Source of the DNA: Blastomussa wellsi
Taxonomy: Eukaryota > Cnidaria > Anthozoa > Scleractinia > Plerogyridae
Assembly: GCA_947652115.1 (NCBI GenBank)
Contig: OX393574.1
Coordinates: 12,794,888 to 12,858,887, forward strand
Direction: 5' to 3'
DNA: 64,000 nt
Positions within the stretch are counted from its first letter, which is position 1, and each line of letters begins with the position of its first letter. This document shows positions 1 through 11,457 of the stretch, piece by piece. The translations under genes were made by a program, and so were the position numbers. The notes below the pieces were generated by a model. That model did no database searches. It saw only the letters and a list, made by a program, of their open reading frames with translations, and was not told the origin of the DNA.

Positions 1-146
1 ACTACGACTTATCTATAAATCTACCATACCGCTTTCACCCATAAATACAATAGAGTATTTCTGATATAGTTTTTAACCACATGTAATCGAAACAGAGTTG
101 CATTACATGCGCAGACATTTTATTGGTGAAAGCGTGATGACGTACT

Positions 147-398
147 CAGGGTTCGCATCCCTTTTCACAGACAAATTTCCAGGACTCATATCGAATTATC
201 CAGGACTCCAAAATTTACATTAAACCCTTTTTCTTCCAAGATCCCAAAATATACTATCCTAACTGTAAAGATTCATATCTTGATTTTAACAGATTTCCAG
301 GACTTTCCAGGACCTGTAATCTTTTGCCAGGAAGTCCTGGAAAATGGCATAAGAAAATTCCAAGACATCCAAGTTTTCCAGGACCCGTACGAACCCTG
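147..398. mobile_element. Short TIR element (MITE) with CAGGGTTCG ends
   Basis: The left end reads CAGGGTTCGCATCC and the right end is its approximate reverse complement, ending CGAACCCTG. The interior is full of degenerate 'CCAGGACT/TCCTGGAAA' words. This terminal motif followed by CCTGGAAA-rich sequence is typical of a widespread animal MITE family, probably hAT-like. The flanks share only CGTAC, so an exact target duplication is not convincing. Short open frames here are by-products of the repeat. Confidence 0.5.
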
Positions 399-1530
399 CG
401 TACACCATGCGAAATTTGAAAAGTCCGCCAAACAGATTGCCAGAAAAGCAAAAAGGCGGTTATCCAATTCAACTCATGTATAAATATTAATTACACGTAG
501 CTTACAGCTAAGAAAGAGACACGAAAAACGCTATAATGGAAGTCATGCCTAAAGAATTACATTAAGCATAGAACCTAATCCGTATGTCTCCATATATCTT
601 ACAGTACAGATAAGCGTACTCTAAGCTAAGTTGATTTACTAATTAAGTAAGAACACTGGTGCGATTGTAACAGAAACATCCCTGAGATACATTAACTCTG
701 CAATGGGGTGCGCAACCCCCAGCCCAGCAAATCAAGTTACCCACAGCTCTTAGGTATAACAGAGGCTGAGTGAGCCTGGTGAGATTTGAAAGATGCTCGG
801 GCACAGAAAGGCCCTTTGATTAACGCAACACAGTCCACCCACGGCTGCTCTGGCACTTTGTACGGCGGACTGTAAATGCTCTATCAATGGTTGACTCTCT
901 AATATGTACATGTTTTATTAGGCGTAATTTACTGTCAGAGGTCTCGACATGCCCTTAAGCTTCTCGGGTGCAACCCTGCAACTGAAACTGCGTGGAGTAC
1001 AACTGAACTCAAATTGGACAACAATCTAATGCATGATCACAAAGTAAGTTCAATCTTGACTCTAAATGGAGAAAAATGTTTTTTTTTTTCACACAACAAA
1101 AAAACTTAGTAATAAATAAAGATATGGAAAGATAAAAGACTCAATTCACTATATTCCAGGCCTGCGTAATTTGAACTCACTTAACTTCTCTATCCGCTTA
1201 CTTTTTGAAAATTTTCGTCATAGCACAAGCTATAACTACATAACCTACAGCTGCAGCAGAGAATATCAAATCGTGTGGGGGTTCCAGGAAGGTTTGCAGC
1301 GACACCGCCATATTCTTTGCTACATTACTATTTTAAAGTTTGATTACTGCAAAAGCTCTATTAAGCCCACCTCTTATTACCATTCCCCTCTTTAATAAGC
1401 ACAGGTTTGCAGAGGCACCATCATATTCCCTAATAAGCCCCATCTATATGCAGCCCGCCCACCCCCACTTCAAAATCCTTTAATATGAATAAATAACCCC
1501 CCGGGGAGGCGTAATAGAGCTTTTAAGATA
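399..1530. other. Unassigned gene-free stretch
   Basis: No convincing coding region or repeat family was recognised. Frames are short, AT-rich and lack motifs. The part at 660-1010 is GC-richer and looks structured, but it matched no snRNA, rRNA or tRNA pattern I know. A poly-T run lies near 1080. Confidence 0.5.
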
Positions 1531-2350
1531 CAGTGGAACCCCATTAATACAGTCACCAATGGGCCGTGAAAATGTGGCTACAATAACAGGGAAGCTGTGT
1601 TAACGGGGAAGGGTCAAATTTCATGACTGGTCTAGATGGATACATCTGCACTTCTAAACAAAACCTTCTCTAGTAAACACAAACTTCATTCCGTGCATGC
1701 ATTAAGAAAGGGAATTTTGATGAAAGTAAAATTTATGTATTCAAAAACAAAGGCCCCGATCTCTCGTAAAATATTGTTTCCCAAATACTGTATTTGTTTT
1801 TTGGACAATTTTGAATGCGTATTTGGTTTGGGTGACCATATTAACGGAGTAAAAATTAAAAAGGATTATACAGGTTTGTGGTGTGCCAAAAAGGCTGCCT
1901 GATAGCCCAGAACAACTGAAACGATTATTTTGGCTAGTGTCTTCTCATAAAAGGTTGCCTGACAGGCAAGCATAATAATAATAATAATCATGAAGTGGAG
2001 AGGAGTGAAGCTGGTGGCTGTTGTTGCTTTTCTGATTGCTAGCTTCAGACATCATTTTGTTTCAAGCAGTCAGACAAACTGAAGCAATGCATTCAAATCT
2101 TTTCTGAAGATAAAGTAAATGTAAAATTTATGCGACCCAAGTCAATTGAAATGATAATACTTTTTGGGCTAGATCTAAGAGATTGGGGCTTGTATGATAA
2201 AATTACAGCTTACCCAAAGAGCAAGCTGTGTTTTGGAATTTTGTTTCACCCCGAGGTTGGGATTTCAGAATGAAGCCATTGGCTATATTAGTGCCGGGAC
2301 TCAAAAAATTGACCGTTATAATTACGTGACTGTAAGGAAGGGTTCCACTG
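1531..2350. mobile_element. Non-autonomous pogo/Tigger-like DNA transposon
   Basis: The left end starts CAGTGGAACCCC and the right end finishes GGGTTCCACTG, giving inverted termini of the CAGTGGAACCCC type seen in pogo/Tigger elements. The left flank is TA, as expected for this superfamily; the right flank is TG, a probable mutated copy. The 820-bp interior has no transposase frame, so it is non-autonomous or internally decayed. Confidence 0.55.
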
Positions 2351-2433
2351 TGTATTGATAATTTAGCCTAAACTATTTTTTTCTAGCGGCTAAAAATAAG
2401 AATGCCTGATCACAGTTTAAATTTAGCACAAAG

Positions 2434-2608
2434 CAGGGTTGTCCACAACTTTTGAAGAAACTGGCAAATAATTGGAAGTAGCCGGATGGCGAGAATCACT
2501 TTCATATATATTGGCAGTATTGGAATTAAAAAATCACTAAAATAGCCGGCACAAATGGCCCAAGAAGCCGGTTAATTCTACCGGCTGCTGGCCATTATGG
2601 ACAGCCCT
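2434..2608. mobile_element. Short TIR element (MITE) with CAGGGTTGTCCA end
   Basis: Left end CAGGGTTGTCCA and right end TGGACAGCCCTT are imperfect inverted repeats bounding about 175 bp. The interior is rich in 'GCCGG' words. It is non-coding and hAT-like by its terminal sequence only; no clean target duplication was found. Confidence 0.42.
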
Positions 2609-3570
2609 TCCGAAATGTTAGTCATCTGCCCATCCCACTGCAAACATGTCGGGAATCTACTTTTTGTCCCCCTCTGTCCAGCAGAAAAAATGCCTTCAAA
2701 TAGGTAAGCATTGCCCGAGCACCATCAGTTCTTGATGAGGAACTTCTACCCAAAGGTTACCCTTGCAAATCTCAAACCTTGATGTCTGTGGTTTGGTTCT
2801 CTGGATCTGTCATTCAGTGGCGCACTCTCAGCCGGCATTCGTGATTCACCTTCAGAACGTTTTTTCAAATACGGCATCACTTTTTTATGTCCCACAACTG
2901 CTCCACCCACCAATGCACGGCACCTGCTACACTACCACCAACGATCGCCCCGACATTGTTTCCTAAAAATAACATGAAAAACTTATTCTTCTACAATGCC
3001 ATATAAAGAATTTTGATTCATGTTTGCATGTTAGTTTGGTCCATCACATAATAAATCCATGTCCATGTTCGAAATTAATCCCGCTTGAGCCAACATAATG
3101 CTTTGACCAGGGAAAACAAGTGGTTCCTTATTTTTGGAAACGTTGAAGATCGGTGGCGAGGTTATTCTTTTAGAATTCTGAGAATTACAGGTTAAAGGCT
3201 TTTTACTAAATCGGGAATGGAGTAAAGTTTTATATTTCCGTGCGAATCTATTTGTATTCCAATGCAGAGATCACAAGTAGTTAATGAAATGTGCTGAAAG
3301 ATAATTGACAGCTTAAATTACTAGGGGGCGGAATGGCGGCTTGAACCCTTTGTCAACAGGCTCCACCGTCCCCTACCCATCCCGACCCACCCGTGGAGCC
3401 TGTTCACAGGCCACGACGGAAGTGAGCGACGTGAGTAAAGGAAATTCCCTCTGTTGGAAGCCAATTTTCCGTGTTTGGTCTGGCAGTGTTGACAGCTCGA
3501 CACCTTTAAAGTGTAACGTAATGAGTAACGCAAAAACGAAAATTCGCAACAACTCAGGAGTGAAATAAAA
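2609..3570. other. Unassigned gene-free stretch before the first satellite
   Basis: No gene was recognised. A 13-bp inverted repeat (ACAGGCTCCACC near 3356, matched by GTGGAGCCTGT near 3391) lies about 180 bp before the array and may be a transposon relic. Confidence 0.4.
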
Positions 3571-6500
3571 TTTCGGATTTCTGTTTTTTGTAAAATTTTG
3601 CTATTGTCCCCAATGAAATCAGTCATTTTAGCCATATTTGAAAATCGTGTCAATTTGCAGCCAATTGAGCTTTTTACAAGCGGTTTTTTGCTGAAATGAA
3701 AAGTAGGATAGCTACTGAGCAAATCCATACAAATTAGGCTGAAATATGAGAGGTCGAAAAAATTTCGAAATTTTGCCATGAAATATTAAAGTGAAAAATT
3801 GGCCATTTTGGGCATAATTGATAATCGTGTTATTCCTCAGCCAATTGAGGTTTTTACAAGCGGTTTTTTGCTCAGATGAAAACTAGCATGGCTGTTGAGT
3901 TCATCTATACCAATTAGACCGAAATCGGAGAGGTCGAAAAAATTTGAAAATTTTCCTATCGTCACCCCTAGGAAAAAAGTCCAAAATTGACCATTTTAAG
4001 CACTTTTGAAAACAATATTTTTTCTCAGCTAATTGAGCTTTTTTAAGCGGTTTTTTCCAGAGTTGAAAACTAGGATAGTTGCCGAGTCCATCCATACCAA
4101 GTAGGCTAAGATCGGACGAGTAGTTTCTATTTTACAGCCTTCCAAAGTCGAGCTAAACATCGGCCGATTTTGAAAATTTTGCTATTGTCCCCCTATGAAA
4201 TCAATCATCTTAGCCATATTTTAAAATCGTATCAATTCTCAGCCAATTGAGCTTTTTACAAGCGGTTTTTTGCTGAAATGAAACGTAGGATAGCTACTGC
4301 GTAAATCCATACAAATTAGGCTGAAATCTGAGAGGTAGAAAAAATTTCAACTTCTGCACTGAAAAAGTAAAAAATGAGCCATTTTGGGCATAATTGAAGA
4401 CCGTGTTATTCCTCAGCCAATTGAGATTTTTACAAGCGGTTTTCTGCCAAGATGAAAAGTAGGATGGGTGCTGAGTCCATCTATACCAATTAGACCGAAA
4501 TCGGAGAGGTCGAAAAAATTTGAAAATTTTCCTATGGTCCCCACTAGGAAAAAAGTCTAAAATTGACCATTTTGGGCACTTTTAAAAATCGTATTATTTC
4601 TCAGCTAATTGAGATTTTTAAAGTGGTTTTTTACACACTTGAAAACTTAGATAGTTGCCTAGTCCATCCATATGAAGAAGGCTAAGATCGGACGAGTAGT
4701 TTCTATTTTAAAGCCTTCCAAAGTCGAGCTAAACATCGGCCGATTTTGAAAATTTTGCTATTGTCCCCCCTATGAAATCAATCATCTTAGGCATATTTTA
4801 AAATCGTATCAATTCTCAGCCAATTGAGCTTTTTACAAGCGGTTTTTTGCTGAAATGAAACGTAGGATAGCTACTGCGTAAATCCATACAAATTAGGCTG
4901 AAATCTGAGAGGTAGAAAAAATTTCAACTTCTGCACTGAAAAAGTAAAAAATTGGCCATTTTGGGCATAATTGAAGACCGTGTTATTCCTCAGCCAATTG
5001 AGATTTTTACAAGCGGTTTTCTGCCAAGATGAAAAGTAGGATGGGTGCTGAGTCCATCTATACCAATTAGACCGAAATCGGAGACGTCGAAAAAATTTGA
5101 AAATTTTCCTATGATCCCCCCTAGGAAAAAAGTCCAAAATTGACCATTTTAAGCACTTTTGAAAACAATATTTTTTCTCAGCCAATTGAGCTTTTTTTAA
5201 GCCGTTTTTTCCAGAGTTGAAAACTAGGATAGTTGGCGAGTCCATCCATACCAAGTAAGCTAAGATCGGACGAGTAGTTTCTATTTTACAGCCTTCCAAA
5301 GTCGAGCTAAACATCGCCCGATTTTGAAAATTTTGCTATTGTCCCCCATATGAAATCAGTCATCTTAGCCATATTTTAAAATCGTATCAATTATCAGCCA
5401 ATTGAGCTTTTTACAAGAGGTTTTTTGCTGAAACGAAATGTAGGATAGCTACTGCGTAAATCCATACAAATTAGGCTGAAATCTGAGAGGTGGAAAAAAT
5501 TTCGAAATTTTGCCATGAAAAAGTGAAAAGTTGGCCATTTTGGGCATAATAGAAGACCGTGTTATTCCTCAGCCAATTGAGGTTTTTATAAGCGGTTTTT
5601 TGCTCAGATGAAAACTAGGATGGCTGCTGAGTTCATCTATACCAATTAGACCGAAATCGGAGAGGTCGAAAAAATTTTAAAATTTTCCTATGATCCCCCC
5701 TAGGAAAAAAGTCCAAAATTGACAATTTTTGGGCACTTTTGAAAATCGTATTATTGCTCAGCTAATTGAGCTTTTTTAAGGCGGTTTTTTTGCACAGTTG
5801 AAAACTAGGATAGTTGCCGAGTCCATGCAAGTAGGCTAAGATCGGACGAGTAGTTTCTATTATACAGCCTTCCAAAGTCGAGCTAAAAAATCGGCCGATT
5901 TTTAAAATTTTGCTATTGTCCCCCTATGAAATCAGTCATCTTAGCCATATTTTAAAATCGTATCAATTCTCAGCCAATTGAGCTTTTTACAAGCGGTTTT
6001 TTGCTGAAATGAAACGTAGGATAGCTACTGCGTAAATCCATACAAATTAGGCTGAAATCTGAGAGGTAGAAAAAATTTCAACTTTTACCCTTAAAAAGTG
6101 AAAAATGTGCCATTTTGGGCATAATTGAAAACCGTGTTATTCCTCAGCCAATTGAGGTTTTTATAAGCGGTTTTTTGCTCAGATGAAAACTAGGATGGCT
6201 GCTGAGTTCATCTGCACCAATTAGACCGAATTCGGAGAGGTCGAAAAAATTTGAAAATTTTCCTCTGGTTCCCGCTAGGAATAAAGTCCAAAATTGACAA
6301 TTTTTGGGCACTTTTGAAAATCGTATTATTTCTCAGCTAATTGAGCTTTTTTCTGACGGTTTTTTGCACAGTTGAAAATAAGGATAGTTGCCGAGTCCAT
6401 CCATACCAAGTAGGCTAAGATCGAACGGGTACTTTCTATTTTACAGCCTTCCAAAGTCGAGCTAAAATATCCGTCGATTTTGAAAAGTTTCCTGCGGTCG

Positions 6501-8885
6501 CCCGTATGAAATCAGTCATTTTAGCCATATTTGAAAATCGTATCAATTCTCAGCCAATTGAGCTTTTTACAAGCGGTTTTTCGCTGAAATGAAAAGTAGG
6601 ATAGCTACTGAGCAAATCCATACAAATTAGGCTGAAATGTGAGAGGTCGAAAAAATTTCGAAATTTTCCCATGAAAATGTGAAAAATTGGCCATTTTGGG
6701 CATAATTGAAAATCGTGTTATTCCTCAGCCAATTGAGGTTTTTACAAGCGGATTTTTGCTCAGATGAAAACTAGGATGGCTGTTGAGTTCATCTATACCA
6801 ATTAGACCGAAATCGGAGAGGTCGAAAAAATTTGAAAATTTTCCAATGGTCCCCACTAGGAAAAAAGTCTAAAATTGACCATTTTGGGCACTTTTAAAAA
6901 TCGTATTATTTCTCAGCTAATTGAGATTTTTAAAGTGGTTTTTTACACACTTGAAAACTTAGATAGTTGCCTAGTCCATCCATATGAAGAAGGCTAAGAT
7001 CGGACGAGTAGTTTCTATTTTACAGCCTTCCAAAGTCGAGCTAAAATATCGGCCGATTTTGAAAAGTTTCCTACGGTCCCCCGTATGAAATCAGTCATTT
7101 TAGCCATATTTGAAAATCGTGCCAATTCGCAGCCTATTGAGATTTTGCAAGCGGTTTTTTGTTGAAATGAACAGTAAAATAGCTACTGAGCAATTTCATA
7201 CAAATTAGGCTGAAATATGAGAGGTCGAAAAAATTTCGAAATTTTGCCATGAAAAAGTGAAAAATTGGCCATTTTGGGCATAATTGAAAATCGTGCTATT
7301 CCTCAGCCAATTGAGGTTTTTACTAGCGGTTTTCAGCTCAGATGAAAACTAGGATGGCTGTTGAGTTCATCTATACCAATTAGACCGAAATCGGAGAGTT
7401 TGAAAAAATTTGAAAATTTTCCTATGGTCCCCCCTAGGAAAAAAGTCCAAAATTGACCATTTTAAGCACTTTTGAAAACAATATTTTTTCTCAGCCAATT
7501 GAGCTTTTTTTAAGCAGTTTTTTTCCAGATTTGAAAACTAGGATAGTTGGCGAGTCCATCCATACCAAGTAAGCTAAGATCGGACGAGTAGTTTCTATTT
7601 TACAGCCTTCCAAAGTCGAGCTAAACATCGGCCGATTTTGAAAATTTTGCTATTGTCCCCCATATGAAATCAGTCATCTTAGCCATATTTTAAAATCGTA
7701 TCAATTATCAGCCAATTGAGCTTTTTACAAGCGGTTTTTTGCTGAAATGAAACGAAGGATAGCTACTGAGCAAATCCATACAAATTAGGCTGAAATCTGA
7801 GAGGTGGAAAAAATTTCGAAACTTTGCCATGAAAAAGTGAAAAGTTGGCCATTTTGGGCATAATTGAAGACCGTGTTATTCCTCAGTCAATTGAGATTTT
7901 TACAAGCGGGTTTCTGCCAAGATGAAAAGTAGGATGGCTGCTGAGTCCATCTATACCAATAAGACCGAAATCGGAGACGTCGAAAAAATTTGAAAATTTT
8001 CCTATGGTCCCCACTAGGAAAAAAGTCTAAAATTGACCATTTTGGACGCTTTTAAAAATCGTATTATTTCTCAGCTAATTGAGATTTTTAAAGTGGTTTT
8101 TTACACACTTGAAAACTTAGATAGTTGCCTAGTCCATCCATATGAAGAAGGCTAAGATCGGACGAGTAGTTTCTATTTTACAGCCTTCCAAAGTCGAGCT
8201 AAAAATCGGCCGATTTTGAAAATTTTGCTATTGTCCCCTATGAAATCAGTCATTTTAGCCATATTTGAAAATCGTGTCAATTCGCAGCCTATTGAGATTT
8301 TGCAAGCGGTTTTTTGTTGAAATGAACAGTAAAATAGCTACTGAGCAAATCCATACAAATTAGGCTGAATTCTGAGAGGTGGAAAAAATTTCGAAATTTT
8401 GCCATGAAAAAGTGAAAAATTGGCCATTATGGCCATAATTGAAAATTGTGTTATTCCTCAGCCAATTGAGGTTTTTACAAGCGGTTTTTTGCTCATATGA
8501 AAACTAGGATGGCTGCTGAGTCCATCTGTACCAATTAGACCGAATTCGGAGAGGTCGAAAAAATTTGAAAATTTTCCTCTGGTTCCCGCTAGGAATAAAG
8601 TCCAAAATTGACAATTTTTGGGCACTTTTGAAAATAATATTATTTCTCAGCTAATTGAGCTTTTTTCTGACGGTTTTTTGCAGAGTTTAAAACTAGGATA
8701 GTTGCCGAGTCCATCCATACCAAGTAGGCTAAGATCGAACGGGTAGTTTCCATTTTACAGCCTTCCAAATTCGAGCTAAAATATCGGCCGATTTTGAAAA
8801 GTTTCCTACGGTCCCCCCTATGAAATCAGTCATTTTAGCCATATTTGAAAATCGTGTCATTTCTCAGCCAATTTAGCTTTTTCTA
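3571..8885. repeat. Satellite array, three-monomer higher-order repeat of about 580 bp
   Basis: The anchor word CAG(C/T)(C/T)AATTGAG recurs at about 3658, 3838, 4027, 4240, 4414, 4602 and 4817. Spacings alternate around 174-180, 188-189 and 213-215 bp, so three monomer types repeat as a 577-582-bp block, about nine times. The monomers share GAAAAAATTT tracts and a 'CTAGGATAG' word but differ at fixed positions, as expected of a higher-order satellite. Monomer length is close to a nucleosome repeat. Open frames inside are short and shared between copies, and are not genes. The array ends abruptly against a Ty3/gypsy fragment at about 8886. Confidence 0.93.
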
Positions 8886-11153
8886 CACGGAACTTGCGTC
8901 ATAATGGATGATCTGTTAGTGGGCGGTGTTAACGATGACGAACACTTGCGTAATCTAGAAGCAGTGTTTCAGCAGTTCCAGAAGTATGGCCTGAGAGTTA
9001 AGCTCCCCAAGTGTGTATTCATGGCACCCTTCGTGATATACTTCGGTCTTCGCTTCTCGGAGAGAGGAATCCATCCAACTAATGAGAAGGTGAAAGCTAT
9101 CCGGGACGCGCCCAATCCACGTAACGTGACAAAATTACGTTCCTTTCTAGGAATGCTAGCAGCACTTAGCAACTTCATTCCCAAGTTGTCAACTCTGGCC
9201 CATCCACTCTACTGGAACTACTGGGCAACAAACCATGGAAGTGGACGGCAAATTGTGATCAAGCCTTCGGTGACATCAAACATGCATTAACATCAGAAAC
9301 CACCCTGACGCATTACGAAGCAGGTCTCCCGGTGGAGTTGTCCGTTGACGCATCGCCGTACGGACTAGGCGCGGTCATTATGCATGTGTATCCAAATGGG
9401 ACACGTCGTCCTATTGCTTATGCATCGCGAACACTGAACGAACACTAAAAGCGTTATGGACAGATTGATAAAGAGGCTCTGGCAATCATGTTTGGTTTGA
9501 AGCGGTTCCACTTGTACCTGTATGGTCGACATTTCACGATTCTAACGGATCACAAACCACTGGAACGTATCTTTGGGCCCAAGACGGCGATTCCGTCGCT
9601 GGCTGCTATGCGTCTACAACGATGGGCAATTATTCTTGCAGCCTTCAATTACAACATTAAATTTGTGCCTTCCAAGCAAAACGTAGTGGCAGATGCATTA
9701 TCTCGCCTTCCTTTATCGTCGACGGCTGGCGGTGAAAGCGCTGTCTTCAAGGTTGAAGAGCGTCTGGTAGACTGTTTGCCTATCACACACAAAGAGATAA
9801 GCCACGCAACACGCGTTGACCCTGTGCTGTCCAGAGTGTTGGAGTTTGTAAAGAATGGTTGGCCTCAATACGTTGAGGATTTACGCCTGAAACCTTTCTT
9901 CCACCGTCGTTACGAGTTTTCAATGGAACAAGATTGTCTATTATGGGGAATACGAGTGGTTATCCCTACTCGCTACCAGAAGGATATGTTGGAAGAATTA
10001 CACGTGGGTCATCCAGGCATTGTCCGTATGAAAGAGTTGGCACGCAGTTACTTTTGGTGGCCGAATGTCGATTTGGAGATCGAACAGACTGTGAGTAACT
10101 GTAGTAGTTGTCAGCAAATTAGAAAACCACCGACGGCAGCTCCATTAGCCCCCTGGTTGTGGCCGAGTAATCCATGGCATCGCATTCACATCGACTTCGC
10201 AGAAGATGAGAAGAGGCACTACTTCATTCTTGTTGATGCACACTCCCGGTGGCCCGAGATTTTCTACATGCCGCGAAATACAACGGCAGCATCAACGATC
10301 ACTATTTTGAGGGAACTATTTGCCAAATACGGAATGCCTCAGTTTCGCAGCGAAGAGTTTACACGCTTTCTTAAGATGAATGGTGTAAAGCACGTAAGAG
10401 TAACACCCTATCATGCACCAAGCAATGGCCTAGCTGAGCGCATAGTTCAGTCATTTAAGAACCACATGAAGGCTTGCAAGGGCAGCAAACTGTCAATTCA
10501 GCAGCGAATTGAAAACTTTCTGCTAACGTATCGGTCAACAAAGCATCCTACGACCGGTAGAACTCCCGCTAGTCTGTTTCTGGGCCGCGAACTTCGAACT
10601 CGGTTATCCCTCCTTCGTCCAAATGTGGGAGAGAAGGTCATGGATTCCCAAGCTAAGCAGAACGCAACGCACGATGTGCACTCGAAGTTCAGAGAGTTCT
10701 TCCCAGGTGACAGGGTCCTAGTGAAAGACACCAGAAAAAGAGCACACCTGGTGGCCAGGCTCGGTGGCTGAGCGTAGCGGACCGAGGTCGTACGTGGTTG
10801 TGCTGAACGATGGAAGGGTGTGGAAGCGTCACGTCGATCACGTGAGAAGGGACAGTATGGACAGAGCAGTACCTGGCCCTAGCAGTGAAATGGAATCTCA
10901 GGACAACCCCTCCGATATTCCACTAGCTATTCCACTTAGCGTGTGTGCTCCAAGCCTTTAACAGGCGCCATCAGTTAGTCCAGCAGATGTACGTGGTGAG
11001 ATGGAGTCAGGCCAAAGGCAGGCACAGGAGGAAGTCCCAGCCATAGACAAGGCTCCACCTGTTGTCACACAATCTTCAGAAGCGGTCTGCCCCCCACTTC
11101 GTCGATCCTCTAGGGTGCGAAAGGCTCCGGACAGTTTAAATGAAACAATCTAA
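8886..11153 (+). pseudogene. Gypsy pol remnant: RT tail, RNase H, integrase
   Basis: Order of domains: RT palm end with the MDDLLVGG catalytic motif (about 8904-8927) and the connection region to about 9216; RNase H with 'VDASPYGLGAV' and 'TDHKPLERIFG' (about 9230-9715); integrase zinc-binding region with HxxHPG...CxxC (about 9995-10110); integrase core with 'HIDFAED' and 'YHAPSNGLAER'; C-terminal region around 'YVVVLNDGRVWKRHVDH'. Breaks seen: a frameshift near 9216-9220, a stop at 9446-9448 in RNase H, an in-frame loss near 10337-10345 that removes the segment normally holding the second catalytic Asp of integrase, a frameshift near 10735-10745, and an extra stop at 10959-10961. The probable original stop is 11151-11153. 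Motif identities are from family knowledge. It is non-functional. Confidence 0.92.
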
Positions 11154-11292
11154 AGTTCTGTTTAGACTTGAACTGTTAGGATTGGCTTGGACATTATTAG
11201 TGACTTTTAGTCCATGAGCATTACTAGTTGTTATGAGGTCGTTAGCGTAAACTGCTTTCAGTTTTGCCATTTATTGTTTTGTAGGGTTAACT

Positions 11293-11305
11293 AGGAAGGG
11301 GGAGA
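11293..11305 (+). promoter_or_regulatory. Polypurine tract of the gypsy element
   Basis: A 13-base all-purine run, AGGAAGGGGGAGA, ends directly before the TGTGG that opens the LTR. This is the normal plus-strand primer position for an LTR retrotransposon. Confidence 0.75.
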
Positions 11306-11457
11306 TGTGGTGTATTTACTCCCGCGTGGAGTCTGGGGCAAGCGTTGCCCGTTCACGTGTCGTTATGTAAGATGGTCGGATGATCGAGAGCGCGTCCGCC
11401 ATGTGCTCGATACAGTTGTAGCTGTTGTGTTCATTAAAGTTCCAGTACTTAACAACA
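11306..11457 (+). repeat. 3' LTR of the gypsy element (probable)
   Basis: Begins TGTGGTGT directly after the polypurine tract and ends AACAACA, giving a short LTR of about 152 bp with a TG...CA outline. ATTAAA near 11433 could be its polyadenylation signal. No 5' LTR exists in the window for comparison, so the 3' limit is inferred from where the 21-bp satellite begins. Confidence 0.6.

Larger units (their letters stand above)
8886..11457 (+). mobile_element. Ty3/gypsy LTR retrotransposon, 5'-truncated and decayed
   Basis: This is the 3' half of a gypsy-class element in the order RT (C-terminal part), RNase H, integrase, polypurine tract, 3' LTR. It begins inside the RT catalytic motif, so gag, protease, most of RT and the 5' LTR are missing or replaced by the satellite at 3571-8885. 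The polypurine tract is at 11293-11305 and the LTR begins TGTGGTG at 11306. The 21-bp satellite begins directly after the LTR. Several lesions show it cannot transpose by itself. Confidence 0.9.

Noticed and set aside
280..483. Overlapping plus and minus frames near 280-480
   Set aside because: They lie largely inside the CAGGGTTCG MITE and follow its TCCTGGAAA repeats.
660..1010. Possible structured RNA gene
   Set aside because: GC-richer and able to fold, but no match to U1, U2, 5S or other RNA consensus patterns I can recall; kept as unassigned.
4871..5314. 147-codon minus-strand frame and other frames inside the first satellite
   Set aside because: They recur with the higher-order unit and break at random; non-coding.
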